Numbered from the stretch's first letter, positions 1 to 5,478 are shown. The stretch: DNA of 5,983 nucleotides from Actinomycetes bacterium (GCA_021793715.1 JAJYSF010000069.1:1-5983), one strand, 5' to 3'. The notes: a model not told the origin generated them from the letters alone. Made by a program: numbers and translations.

Positions 1-1
1 G

Positions 2-298
2 GTTGCAACCGAACTCGCCGGCGCGGCGCCGTGGGCGGGGCTGCTGCCGTTGATCGAGCGGCTCGCCGAGAGCCACTGCACGCTGCGGATCCTCGGTTCG
101 GGCACGGCAACGCTCGCGGGGCCCGCGCTCGGTCGTGGCGCGGCGGCGCTCGTGCACCGCTACAGCGCGATCGACCACGCCGCGAGCCTCGTCATCGTCC
201 GCGAGTCCGGCGGGGTTGCGCGCGTTCTTCCCTCCGGCATCGCGCTCACGGCGGCTCACGCCGGCGCGGCCGCGGCGCTCGAAGACCTGCTGGTCTGA
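2..298 (+). CDS. Inositol monophosphatase-family protein, C-terminal fragment
   Basis: The open frame enters from the left edge and ends at TGA 296-298, giving 98 residues with the N-terminus outside the window. The fragment resembles the C-terminal half of the IMPase/FBPase-like Mg-dependent phosphatases (inositol monophosphatase, histidinol-phosphatase HisN, CysQ). A small-residue GSGTATLAGPALGRG stretch at residues 32-46 matches the family's 'GSaal.la.vA.Gr.da' segment. IDHAASLVIVRESGG at 57-71 matches 'WDvAAg.lIv.EAGG', so Asp58 would be the late metal-binding Asp. The usual Trp before that Asp is Ile here. The catalytic DPIDGT motif would lie upstream, so the substrate cannot be assigned. 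An ATG at 50-52 lies inside the domain and is not a plausible start. Family assignment is fairly likely; substrate unknown. Confidence 0.7.
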   Translation, partial: VATELAGAAPWAGLLPLIERLAESHCTLRILGSGTATLAGPALGRGAAALVHRYSAIDHAASLVIVRESGGVARVLPSGIALTAAHAGAAAALEDLLV

Positions 299-300
299 CC

Positions 301-314
301 GTCTCGGGGGAGAC
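301..314 (+). repeat. Short GC hairpin after the phosphatase gene
   Basis: GTCTC (301-305) and GAGAC (310-314) form a perfect 5-bp stem around a GGGG loop, two bases after the upstream stop codon. No T-tract follows. It could be a weak terminator or processing site for the upstream gene, but a stem this short is expected fairly often by chance in such GC-rich DNA. Confidence 0.25.
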
Positions 315-327
315 AGCATTACCCCTC

Positions 328-347
328 GTGACGCCATGAGTCGTCAC
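328..347. promoter_or_regulatory. Inverted repeat upstream of sirA, candidate operator
   Basis: GTGACG (328-333) and CGTCAC (342-347) are perfect inverted 6-mers separated by 8 nt, 63 bp before the sirA start. The position, between the previous gene and the sulfite reductase leader, is where an operator for a sulfur-responsive repressor could sit. In Corynebacterium, McbR and CysR control cys genes. I cannot match this repeat to either regulator's known site. I see no convincing -35/-10 pair nearby; the hexamer TAGTGT at 375-380 is the best -10-like match and has no good -35. Confidence 0.3.
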
Positions 348-410
348 ACAGATGCCGAGGTCGCGTTCACTCCCTAGTGTCGTCTCGAGGGCGATCCACG
401 GAGGGCAGCG

Positions 411-2132
411 ATGAGCACCGACACCACGCCGAACACGGCCAACCGGGGGGCACGGACCCGCGCCGCGCGCGGCGCGAAGAAGCCGCACGGCCAGTGGAAG
501 ATCGACGGCACCGAGCCGCTCAACGCGAACGAGGAGTTCAAGCGCGAAGACGGCGGACTGAACGTCCGCGAACGCATCGAGAACGTCTACGCGAAGGGCG
601 GGTTCGCGTCGATCGATCCGACCGACTTGCACGGCCGATTCCGCTGGTGGGGTCTTTACACGCAGCGCAAGCCGGGAATCGACGGCGGCAAGACCGCGAC
701 GCTCGAGCCGCACGAGCTCGAGGACGAGTACTTCATGCTGCGGGTGCGCATCGACGGCGGCCAGCTGACGACCGAACAGCTGCGCGTGATCGGCGAGATC
801 TCGACGGACTTCGCTCGCGGATCCGCTGACCTCACCGACCGGCAGAACGTGCAGCTGCACTGGATCGAGATCGAGAGCGTTCCCGAGATCTGGCGGCGAC
901 TCGAGGCGGTTGGACTGCACACGACCGAGGCGTGCGGCGACGTGCCGCGCGTGATTCTGGGTTCCCCCGTGGCGGGCGTCGCGGCCGACGAGCTGATCGA
1001 TCCGACGCCACAGATTCGCGAGATCTCCGAGCGCTACATCGGGGATCCTGCCTTCGCGAACCTGCCGCGCAAGTACAAGACCGCGATCACGGGTCACCCG
1101 AGCCAGGACGTCGTCCACGAGATCAACGACATCTCGTTCGTGGCGATCGACCACCCGGAACACGGCATCGGATACGACGTCTGGGTCGGCGGCGCGCTCG
1201 CCGCCGTTCCCCGCCTCGGGGAGCGGCTCGGCGCCTGGGCACGACCCGACCAGGTGGCCGAAGTGTGGAGCGGTGTCACGAGCATCTTCCGCGACTACGG
1301 TTACCGGCGCCTGCGCAACAAGGCACGGCTGAAGTTCCTCCTCGCAGACTGGGGGCCCGAGAAGTTCCGTGAGGTGCTGGAGACCGAGTACCTCGGCTAC
1401 GCGCTCGCTGACGGTCCGGCGCCGACGCGGCCGACGGGGCCCGGCGACCACATCGGTGTCCACCGTCAGAAGGACGGCCGATTCTTCGTGGGAGCGGCGC
1501 CGCTCGTCGGTCGCCTGTCGGGGGAGCGGCTGACGAAGCTCGCCGATCTCGCCGAACGTCACGGGTCGACGCGCGTGCGCACGACGCCGCACCAGAAGCT
1601 CCTGGTGCTCGACATCGACGAGGAGCGCGTCGAGTCGCTGATCCAGGGGCTCGACGAGCTCGGCTTCAGCGCGCGACCGAGCCTCATCCGCCGCGGCACG
1701 ATCGCCTGCACCGGCATCGAATACTGCAAGCTCGCGATCGTCGAGACGAAGGACACTGCGGCGCGTGCGGTCGAGGAGATCGAGGAGCGCTTCGCCGGCA
1801 CCGACCTGCCGGCGCCGCTGAGCCTGCACGTCAACGGTTGCCCCAACTCCTGCGCTCGGGTGCAGACCGCCGACGTCGGCCTCAAGGGCCAGCTGATCAC
1901 GGACGACGACGGCAACAAGGTTCCGGGCTTCCAGGTGCACCTCGGCGGCGGTCTCGCATCGCAGGATCGCGACGAAGCCGGGCTCGGGCGCACCGTGCGC
2001 GGCCTCAAGGTCGCCGCGGACGACATCGCCGACTACGTCGAACGAGTCGCGCGCCGGTACGACGCCGATCGCGAGGGCGACGAGACGTTCGCGCAATGGG
2101 CACACCGCGCCGATGAGGAGGCACTGCAATGA
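411..2132 (+). CDS. sirA: Assimilatory ferredoxin-dependent sulfite reductase (SirA/CysI type)
   Basis: This 573-residue siroheme/[4Fe-4S] enzyme reduces sulfite to sulfide in six-electron steps from reduced ferredoxin, in the cytoplasm. It has the two-fold nitrite/sulfite reductase ferredoxin-like and siroheme domains. The cluster-siroheme ligands are Cys433 and Cys439 (CTGIEYC) plus Cys477 and Cys481 (NGCPNSC). The active-site segments GRFRWWGLYTQR (75-86) and TTEACGD (171-177) closely match M. tuberculosis NirA/SirA as I recall it. Tyr83 and Cys175 align with the Tyr69-Cys161 pair that forms a covalent bond there. The following cysH gene favours sulfite over nitrite as substrate. The start at 411 has a strong GGAGGG site (400-405) five bases upstream. 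The N-terminus is about 14 residues longer than the mycobacterial protein and Arg/Lys-rich. The stop overlaps the cysH start by 4 nt. Homologues are also named cysI or nirA. Confidence 0.93.
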   Translation: MSTDTTPNTANRGARTRAARGAKKPHGQWKIDGTEPLNANEEFKREDGGLNVRERIENVYAKGGFASIDPTDLHGRFRWWGLYTQRKPGIDGGKTATLEPHELEDEYFMLRVRIDGGQLTTEQLRVIGEISTDFARGSADLTDRQNVQLHWIEIESVPEIWRRLEAVGLHTTEACGDVPRVILGSPVAGVAADELIDPTPQIREISERYIGDPAFANLPRKYKTAITGHPSQDVVHEINDISFVAIDHPEHGIGYDVWVGGALAAVPRLGERLGAWARPDQVAEVWSGVTSIFRDYGYRRLRNKARLKFLLADWGPEKFREVLETEYLGYALADGPAPTRPTGPGDHIGVHRQKDGRFFVGAAPLVGRLSGERLTKLADLAERHGSTRVRTTPHQKLLVLDIDEERVESLIQGLDELGFSARPSLIRRGTIACTGIEYCKLAIVETKDTAARAVEEIEERFAGTDLPAPLSLHVNGCPNSCARVQTADVGLKGQLITDDDGNKVPGFQVHLGGGLASQDRDEAGLGRTVRGLKVAADDIADYVERVARRYDADREGDETFAQWAHRADEEALQ

Positions 2133-2875
2133 CGACGAGCCTCGCCCCGCGCACGCGCGGACGCCGCACGGCGGACGATCTCGAGCGGGTCGCCCGCGAC
2201 GGCATCGCGGCGCTCCGGAGCGGAATGGATCAGGAAGCCGACGCCCGTGCGGCGCTCGCCTGGGTCGCCGAGACGTTCGACCCGGGAGCCGTCGCCGTCG
2301 CCTCGTCGATGGCGAACACCGTGCTGCCGCACCTCGTCTCGCAGTCGATCCCCGGCGTCGACGTGCTCTTCCTCGACACGGGCTATCACTTCGTGGAGAC
2401 GATCGCCACGCGCGACGAGGCCCAGCGGCAACTCGACATCCGCGTCGTCGACGTCACGCCCGACCTGACGCCGGGCGAGCAGGATGCCGCCTACGGATCC
2501 GACCTGTTCGCGACCAATGCCGAGTACTGCTGCGCGATGCGCAAGGTCGAGCCGCTGCGCGACTCACTGCGCGGCTACGAGGTGTGGATCTCGGGCGTGC
2601 GCCGCGAGGAGTCGTCGACGCGCGCGTTCGCCCCGCTCGTCACGTTCGATCACAAGAACGGCCTCGTCAAGGTGAATCCGCTGGTGGGGTGGACGAGCGA
2701 CGAGCTCTCCGCGTACGCCGATCGCCACGGCGTCCCGATGAATCTGCTTCTGGACAACGGCTACCCTTCGATCGGCTGCGAGCCGTGCACGCAGCCCGTG
2801 GCCGACGGCGCGGATCCGCGGTCCGGTCGCTGGGCGGGATCGACGAAGGTCGAGTGCGGCATCCACGTCATCTGA
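2129..2875 (+). CDS. cysH: Adenylylsulfate (APS) reductase, iron-sulfur type CysH
   Basis: This 248-residue protein reduces adenylylsulfate to sulfite and AMP using thioredoxin, supplying sulfite to the enzyme encoded just upstream. Visible motifs are the nucleotide-binding SSMANTVLPHL (59-69), FLDTGYHF (81-88), the RREESSTRA segment (158-166) and the C-terminal catalytic ECGIH (242-246) with nucleophile Cys243. Two paired cysteines, Cys134-Cys135 and Cys217-x2-Cys220, are the [4Fe-4S] ligands. Their presence marks an APS-reducing enzyme, because PAPS-specific CysH of the E. coli type lacks them. The ATG overlaps the sirA stop as ATGA, and a GGAGG at 2117-2121 lies seven bases upstream, indicating translational coupling in one operon. 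The operon ends here at a strong hairpin. No cysD/cysN, siroheme-synthesis or sulfate-transport gene follows. Confidence 0.95.
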   Translation: MTTSLAPRTRGRRTADDLERVARDGIAALRSGMDQEADARAALAWVAETFDPGAVAVASSMANTVLPHLVSQSIPGVDVLFLDTGYHFVETIATRDEAQRQLDIRVVDVTPDLTPGEQDAAYGSDLFATNAEYCCAMRKVEPLRDSLRGYEVWISGVRREESSTRAFAPLVTFDHKNGLVKVNPLVGWTSDELSAYADRHGVPMNLLLDNGYPSIGCEPCTQPVADGADPRSGRWAGSTKVECGIHVI

Positions 2876-2882
2876 ACGACCC

Positions 2883-2933
2883 ACATGACACGAATGCACC
2901 TTCCCCGGCGGGGAAGGTGCATTCGTGTCATGT
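2883..2933. terminator. Perfect 24-bp hairpin, probable bidirectional terminator
   Basis: The left arm (2883-2906) and right arm (2910-2933) are exact reverse complements over 24 bp, with a 3-nt GGC loop. The element begins 7 bp after the cysH stop and its last base abuts the complement of the msrB stop codon. It therefore fills the gap between two convergent genes and would fold in either transcript. Neither side has a U-tract, which is common for actinobacterial hairpin terminators. The lower stem is mixed in base composition and the top is a CCTTCCCC/GGGGAAGG clamp. Function as a terminator or 3'-end stabiliser is inferred from position and symmetry. Confidence 0.85.
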
Positions 2934-3338
2934 TCAGCCCGCGTCGGGCGTGAAGTTCAGCGAGAGCGAGTTCATGCAGTAGCGGTCGCCGGTGGGCGTG
3001 CCGAAGCCGTCGGGGAAGACGTGGCCGAGGTGGCCGCCGCAGCGTGCGCACCGCACCTCGGTGCGCTGCATGCCGTGGCTGCTGTCATCCAGCAGCTGCA
3101 CGGATTCGGGCCGGATCGACTCGTAGAAGCTCGGCCAGCCGCAGTTCGAGTCGAACTTCGTGCCGCTCTTGAACAGCTCGGCACCGCACGCCGCACAGGT
3201 GTAGAGGCCGGCGCGTTCCTCGTCGAGGAGCTCGCCCGTCCATGCGCGCTCCGTGCCCTGCTCGCGGAGCACCGCGTACTGTTCGGCCGACAGTTCGGCG
3301 CGCCACTCCTCGTCGCTTTTCTGGATCTCGTAAGCCAT
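2934..3338 (-). CDS. msrB: Peptide-methionine (R)-S-oxide reductase MsrB
   Basis: This 134-residue enzyme reduces methionine-R-sulfoxide in oxidised proteins back to methionine, normally recycled by thioredoxin. The whole SelR/MsrB domain is present. Zinc-binding pairs are Cys48-x2-Cys51 and Cys97-x2-Cys100. The conserved NCGWPSF (65-71) carries Cys66, the likely resolving cysteine. HLGHVFPDG (103-111) and RYCMNSLSLNF (119-129) follow, with Cys121 as the catalytic nucleophile (cysteine, not selenocysteine). No MsrA domain is fused. The start MAYEIQKSDEEWR matches typical actinobacterial MsrB. The frame stays open upstream, but no family-like sequence is found there. A GAGG lies only 2 nt from the ATG, too close for a good ribosome binding site, while TATCCT lies 6 nt before the ATG, suggesting a leaderless mRNA. 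The gene is convergent with cysH and divergent from the DUF2332 gene. Confidence 0.95.
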   Translation of the reverse strand: MAYEIQKSDEEWRAELSAEQYAVLREQGTERAWTGELLDEERAGLYTCAACGAELFKSGTKFDSNCGWPSFYESIRPESVQLLDDSSHGMQRTEVRCARCGGHLGHVFPDGFGTPTGDRYCMNSLSLNFTPDAG

Positions 3339-3344
3339 GTCCTC

Positions 3345-3350
3345 AGGATA
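3345..3350 (-). promoter_or_regulatory. Candidate -10 element for leaderless msrB
   Basis: On the minus strand TATCCT lies exactly six bases before the msrB ATG. A -10 hexamer there would place the transcription start on or next to the A of the start codon. No good -35 match is seen 16-19 bp upstream; actinobacterial promoters often have weak -35 boxes. Confidence 0.5.
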
Positions 3351-3362
3351 CGCCCGCGTGTT

Positions 3363-3464
3363 GGCGCGGGATCCGTCGCGCCGGTGCCGCGGACATCCGC
3401 CGTAACAGCGGAGCGAAACGCCTCCGCGGATCCGCGGTTCTGGCGATTCTCCGCGGTTGCGGAG
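3363..3464. repeat. Cluster of short GC inverted and direct repeats in the divergent msrB/DUF2332 region
   Basis: The 171-bp gap between the divergent genes contains GGCGCG-N8-CGCGCC (3363-3382) and a perfect 14-bp palindrome CCGCGGATCCGCGG (3424-3437). It also holds a 9-bp direct repeat TCCGCGGTT (3431-3439 and 3450-3458). A symmetric set is formed by GCGGAG (3408-3413), CTCCGC (3422-3427), CTCCGC (3449-3454) and GCGGAG (3459-3464). These could be operator sites shared by the two genes. The composition is so GC-rich that some are expected by chance, and I know no regulator with this site. Confidence 0.4.
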
Positions 3465-3509
3465 CTCGATCTCCTCGCCACGCGGCGGTCGGTGCGAGAG
3501 ACTGGCCGG

Positions 3510-4475
3510 ATGGACGCGAACGAGGTGCGCGAGCGCTACGAGCGCTTCGCGCGGCAGGAGGCTCCCGGCCGCAGCGACCGATACGCGGAATGGGCGGAGG
3601 GGGTCGCGGGCGACGAACGCATCGCGGGGATCCTCGCCGACCTGCCCGCGCCGCACCGCCAACCACCGCTCGTCTTCACTGTCACGCGCATGCTGGGGGC
3701 CGGCCTCGGCGGGTACGCCGAGTGGGCAGAGTTCTTCCTCGCGAACGCCGAGCGCATCGTCGCCGAGTGCGCGCAGCGGACGACGCAGACGAACGATCCG
3801 CTGCGGTGCGCCCCGCTCCTCGTCGCCCTCTCTCGCGTGCGCGGCCCGATCGCCCTCCTGGAGGTCGGCGCATCGGCCGGGCTCTGCCTGCTGCCGGATC
3901 GGTATGCCTACCGGTTCCGTGATGAGGACGGATCCGAGACCGCCCTCGGTGACGGCTCCGTGGAGATCGTGAGCGAACTGCGCGGCGGCCTCCGCGCGCC
4001 GCGGCGCCTGCCCGACATCGTCTGGCGCGCGGGCATCGATCTGCACCCGCGAGACCCGCGCGACGACGCCGACCGCGCCTGGATCTCGGGACTCGTCTGG
4101 CCGGGGGAAGCGGCGCGTCAGGAGCGCGTCGACGGCGCTCTCGACGTCGCGCGGGCGGATCCGCCACTCGTCGTCGCCGGCGACGCGTCGGCCGGGACCG
4201 CGCTTGCCGATCTCGCCGCCGGTGCGCCGCAGGACGCGACGCTCGTCATCACGACGCCGGGCGTGCTGCCGCACCTTCCGCACGCGGCGCGTACGCGCCT
4301 GCGCGAGGAGATCGCCGGACTCCCTGCGCGGTGGATCACGATCGATCCGCCCGCGCTGCACGACGCGTGGGACCCGCCGATCGACGCGGAGAGCTGGGAC
4401 GGTTTCGTGCTCGCGATGGACGGCCGCGCGATCGCGCAGACCGACCCGCTCGGAGCCTGGATCCGCGACGCGTAG
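3510..4475 (+). CDS. DUF2332 family protein, methyltransferase-like motif
   Basis: This 321-residue soluble protein of unknown function belongs to the DUF2332 family, which is common in actinobacteria and alphaproteobacteria. Family hallmarks in order are an N-terminal RERYERFARQEAPGRS (7-22), the hydrophobic PLVFTVTRML (53-62), QTNDPLRCAPLL (93-104), LLEVGASAGLCLLPDRY (116-132), RAGIDLHPRD (173-182), WISGLVWPGE (191-200) and PPLVVAGD (218-225). The LLEVGASAGL segment resembles motif I of SAM-dependent methyltransferases (hhExGxxxG), so nucleotide or SAM binding is possible but unproven. The ATG at 3510 fits the family N-terminus and has a weak GAGAG site nine bases upstream. An in-frame GTG at 3492 is the alternative, adding six residues. 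The frame stays open much further upstream, but that part is antisense to msrB and does not look like protein. Confidence 0.85.
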   Translation: MDANEVRERYERFARQEAPGRSDRYAEWAEGVAGDERIAGILADLPAPHRQPPLVFTVTRMLGAGLGGYAEWAEFFLANAERIVAECAQRTTQTNDPLRCAPLLVALSRVRGPIALLEVGASAGLCLLPDRYAYRFRDEDGSETALGDGSVEIVSELRGGLRAPRRLPDIVWRAGIDLHPRDPRDDADRAWISGLVWPGEAARQERVDGALDVARADPPLVVAGDASAGTALADLAAGAPQDATLVITTPGVLPHLPHAARTRLREEIAGLPARWITIDPPALHDAWDPPIDAESWDGFVLAMDGRAIAQTDPLGAWIRDA

Positions 4476-4573
4476 GTCCCGCCGGACGCGATGCGCCCGC
4501 TCGCGGCGTGACGTGGCCGGTCCCATCCGTCGCTTCCCAGGCGCGCCTCGACCGCAACGCCTGCCGCGCGCGC

Positions 4574-4579
4574 TACCGT
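4574..4579 (+). promoter_or_regulatory. Candidate -10 element for the leaderless DUF3263 gene
   Basis: TACCGT fits the actinobacterial TANNNT pattern and ends exactly six bases before the ATG at 4586. The intervening CAAGAC holds no Shine-Dalgarno sequence and none is found in the preceding 20 bases. A start of transcription at or beside the start codon is therefore likely. No clear -35 box is visible. Confidence 0.5.
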
Positions 4580-4585
4580 CAAGAC

Positions 4586-4858
4586 ATGTCGAACGCTCAG
4601 CTCGATCATCAGCGTCAGGGCACGCTCGATGAACGGTCGCGGGCAATTCTCGCCTTCGAGGCCGAGTGGCCGAAGCACACCGCCGACAAGGAAGAGGCGG
4701 TGCGCGAGCGCCTCGGGCTCGAGCCGGCGCGGTATTACCAGCTCCTCGGCCGCCTCGTCGATGATCCGCTCGCCCAGGCGCACGCCCCGATGCTCGTCGG
4801 CCGCCTGCGCCGCCTGCGCGAGGCCCGGGCCGCGCGTCGCGCTCGCCTCCTCAGGTGA
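4586..4858 (+). CDS. Small DUF3263 domain protein
   Basis: This 90-residue, strongly basic and helical protein is of unknown function. The conserved DUF3263 core runs from about residue 15 to 70: LDERSRAILAFEAEWPKH, then EEAVRERLGL, PARYYQLLGRLVDDPLA and a C-terminal Arg-rich tail (residues 73-90). The LGLEPARYYQLLGRLVD part looks like a helix-turn-helix, so DNA binding is plausible but not shown. From memory, M. tuberculosis Rv0430 is of this family and sits directly before Rv0431 (VirR). Here too the next gene, 30 bp downstream on the same strand, is a LytR_C protein. The ATG at 4586 is chosen because it begins the family-like sequence and has a -10-like hexamer at leaderless spacing. The preceding 110 bp hold no other gene that I can see. 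Confidence 0.88.
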   Translation: MSNAQLDHQRQGTLDERSRAILAFEAEWPKHTADKEEAVRERLGLEPARYYQLLGRLVDDPLAQAHAPMLVGRLRRLREARAARRARLLR

Positions 4859-4875
4859 TCGCTGACGCGATTCTC

Positions 4876-4881
4876 TATGAT
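4876..4881 (+). promoter_or_regulatory. Candidate -10 element of the LytR_C gene
   Basis: TATGAT matches the -10 consensus TATAAT at five of six positions and ends seven bases before the ATG at 4889. It overlaps the two earlier in-frame ATGs (4877 and 4880), so if it is the promoter those codons cannot be the start. No strong -35 is present; the region 17 bp upstream is the end of the DUF3263 gene. Confidence 0.55.
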
Positions 4882-4888
4882 GAGCGGG

Positions 4889-5437
4889 ATGCCGACCTCC
4901 ATCTTCCCGCGTGATCGCTTCGACGACGTTCCGCGCGATTCCGCACGCGTCGGCGCCCACCGTGCGCCTCCGCCGCGTCTGCGGTGGCTGGTCATCCTGC
5001 TGTGGTGGGTGCTTGCGGTCGTCGTGCTGACCGCGGCTGGCATCTTCGCGTTCCTCGCGCTGTCGAACACGCAGGCGATCGATCTTCCCGAGCCGCCGCC
5101 GACGGCGGAGCAGACGGAGGAGGTCGAGGGTGTCCTCGACACCGACTACTTCGTTCTCGTCGTCAACGGCACCCCGGAGGCCGAGGCGGCCGATGCGGTG
5201 CGTGAGGCCGTCGTCGACGCCGGCTGGACCGAGGACACGGTGGCGGACCTGCCCGCCGACGTGACCGACTTCGAGACGACCACCGTCTTCTATGTCGACA
5301 CGGAAGATGAAGCCGCCGCCCGCGGGCTGGCAGAGGAACTCGGCGTCGACGCGATCGCGCAGAGCGCGGACTTCGACGAGCAGAGCGAAGGCGGATTGAC
5401 CGTCGTCGTCGGGCTCGATCGCCTGTCCGGAGACTGA
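4889..5437 (+). CDS. Membrane-anchored LytR_C domain protein (VirR-like)
   Basis: This 182-residue protein has an Arg-rich cytoplasmic N-terminus (1-31) and one transmembrane helix (about 32-58, RWLVILLWWVLAVVVLTAAG...). An acidic, Pro-rich linker (64-80) leads to an extracellular LytR_C domain (about 85-177). The domain shows the LVVNGTPEAEAADAV start (90-104), ETTTVFYVD (129-137), AARGLAEELGVD (143-154) and the closing LTVVVGLD (170-177). The catalytic LCP domain that attaches wall polymers is absent, so this is a stand-alone LytR_C protein like mycobacterial VirR (Rv0431), which affects envelope properties and vesicle release. A role at the cell envelope is inferred from this resemblance. 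Three in-frame ATGs occur at 4877, 4880 and 4889. I chose 4889 because TATGAT covers the first two at leaderless spacing; starting at 4877 would add four residues. Confidence 0.85.
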   Translation: MPTSIFPRDRFDDVPRDSARVGAHRAPPPRLRWLVILLWWVLAVVVLTAAGIFAFLALSNTQAIDLPEPPPTAEQTEEVEGVLDTDYFVLVVNGTPEAEAADAVREAVVDAGWTEDTVADLPADVTDFETTTVFYVDTEDEAAARGLAEELGVDAIAQSADFDEQSEGGLTVVVGLDRLSGD

Positions 5438-5451
5438 TCCCGGGGGAGGGG

Positions 5452-5478
5452 TTTGCACTCGAGGGGGTCGAGTGCCAG
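5452..5478. promoter_or_regulatory. Second, degenerate CIRCE-like element upstream of groEL
   Basis: TTTGCACTC-N9-GAGTGCCAG has the exact 9-9-9 geometry of CIRCE and matches its consensus halves at 15 of 18 positions. The core GCACTC/GAGTGC is perfect, and the spacer extends the symmetry to 8-bp arms (5455-5462 and 5468-5475). It overlaps the probable -35 region of the groEL promoter. HrcA is the expected ligand, probably with lower affinity than for the downstream perfect site. Confidence 0.7.

Noticed and set aside
50..298. ATG at 50 as the start of a small 82-residue protein
   Set aside because: The frame continues to the left edge with sequence fitting the same phosphatase domain, so this is an internal methionine of a truncated gene.
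299..410. A riboswitch (SAM or cobalamin type) before sirA
   Set aside because: The gap is only 112 bp, the two hairpins are short, and I see no conserved core of any riboswitch I know.
246..2129. A 627-codon open frame on the minus strand opposite sirA
   Set aside because: It mirrors the real gene. The protein is low-complexity Arg/Val/Ala/Asp-rich with no recognisable domain, as expected for the antisense frame of a GC-rich gene, and the forward strand carries an unmistakable sulfite reductase.
411..2132. Reading the reductase as an assimilatory nitrite reductase
   Set aside because: The family motifs do not separate the two activities cleanly, but translational coupling to an APS reductase and the SirA-like active-site segments favour sulfite.
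2925..3509. N-terminal extension of the DUF2332 frame, open back to 2925
   Set aside because: This part is antisense to msrB and across its promoter region, has no DUF2332-like sequence, and would force overlap with a clear gene. The family N-terminus begins at 3510.
4476..4585. A terminator or small gene between the DUF2332 and DUF3263 genes
   Set aside because: I found no strong inverted repeat and no open frame with protein-like sequence in this 110-bp gap beyond the -10-like hexamer.
3339..4646. Minus-strand frame continuing upstream of msrB to give a 570-residue protein
   Set aside because: Only the last 134 residues resemble MsrB. The rest is antisense to DUF2332 and lacks any domain, and the MAYEIQKSDEEWR start is typical of the family.
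4118..5458. A 446-codon minus-strand open frame covering the DUF2332 end, DUF3263 and LytR_C genes
   Set aside because: It spans three forward genes with family motifs and their intergenic gaps, its product is low-complexity Arg/Ser/Ala/Gly sequence, and there is no start signal. It is an artefact of high GC.
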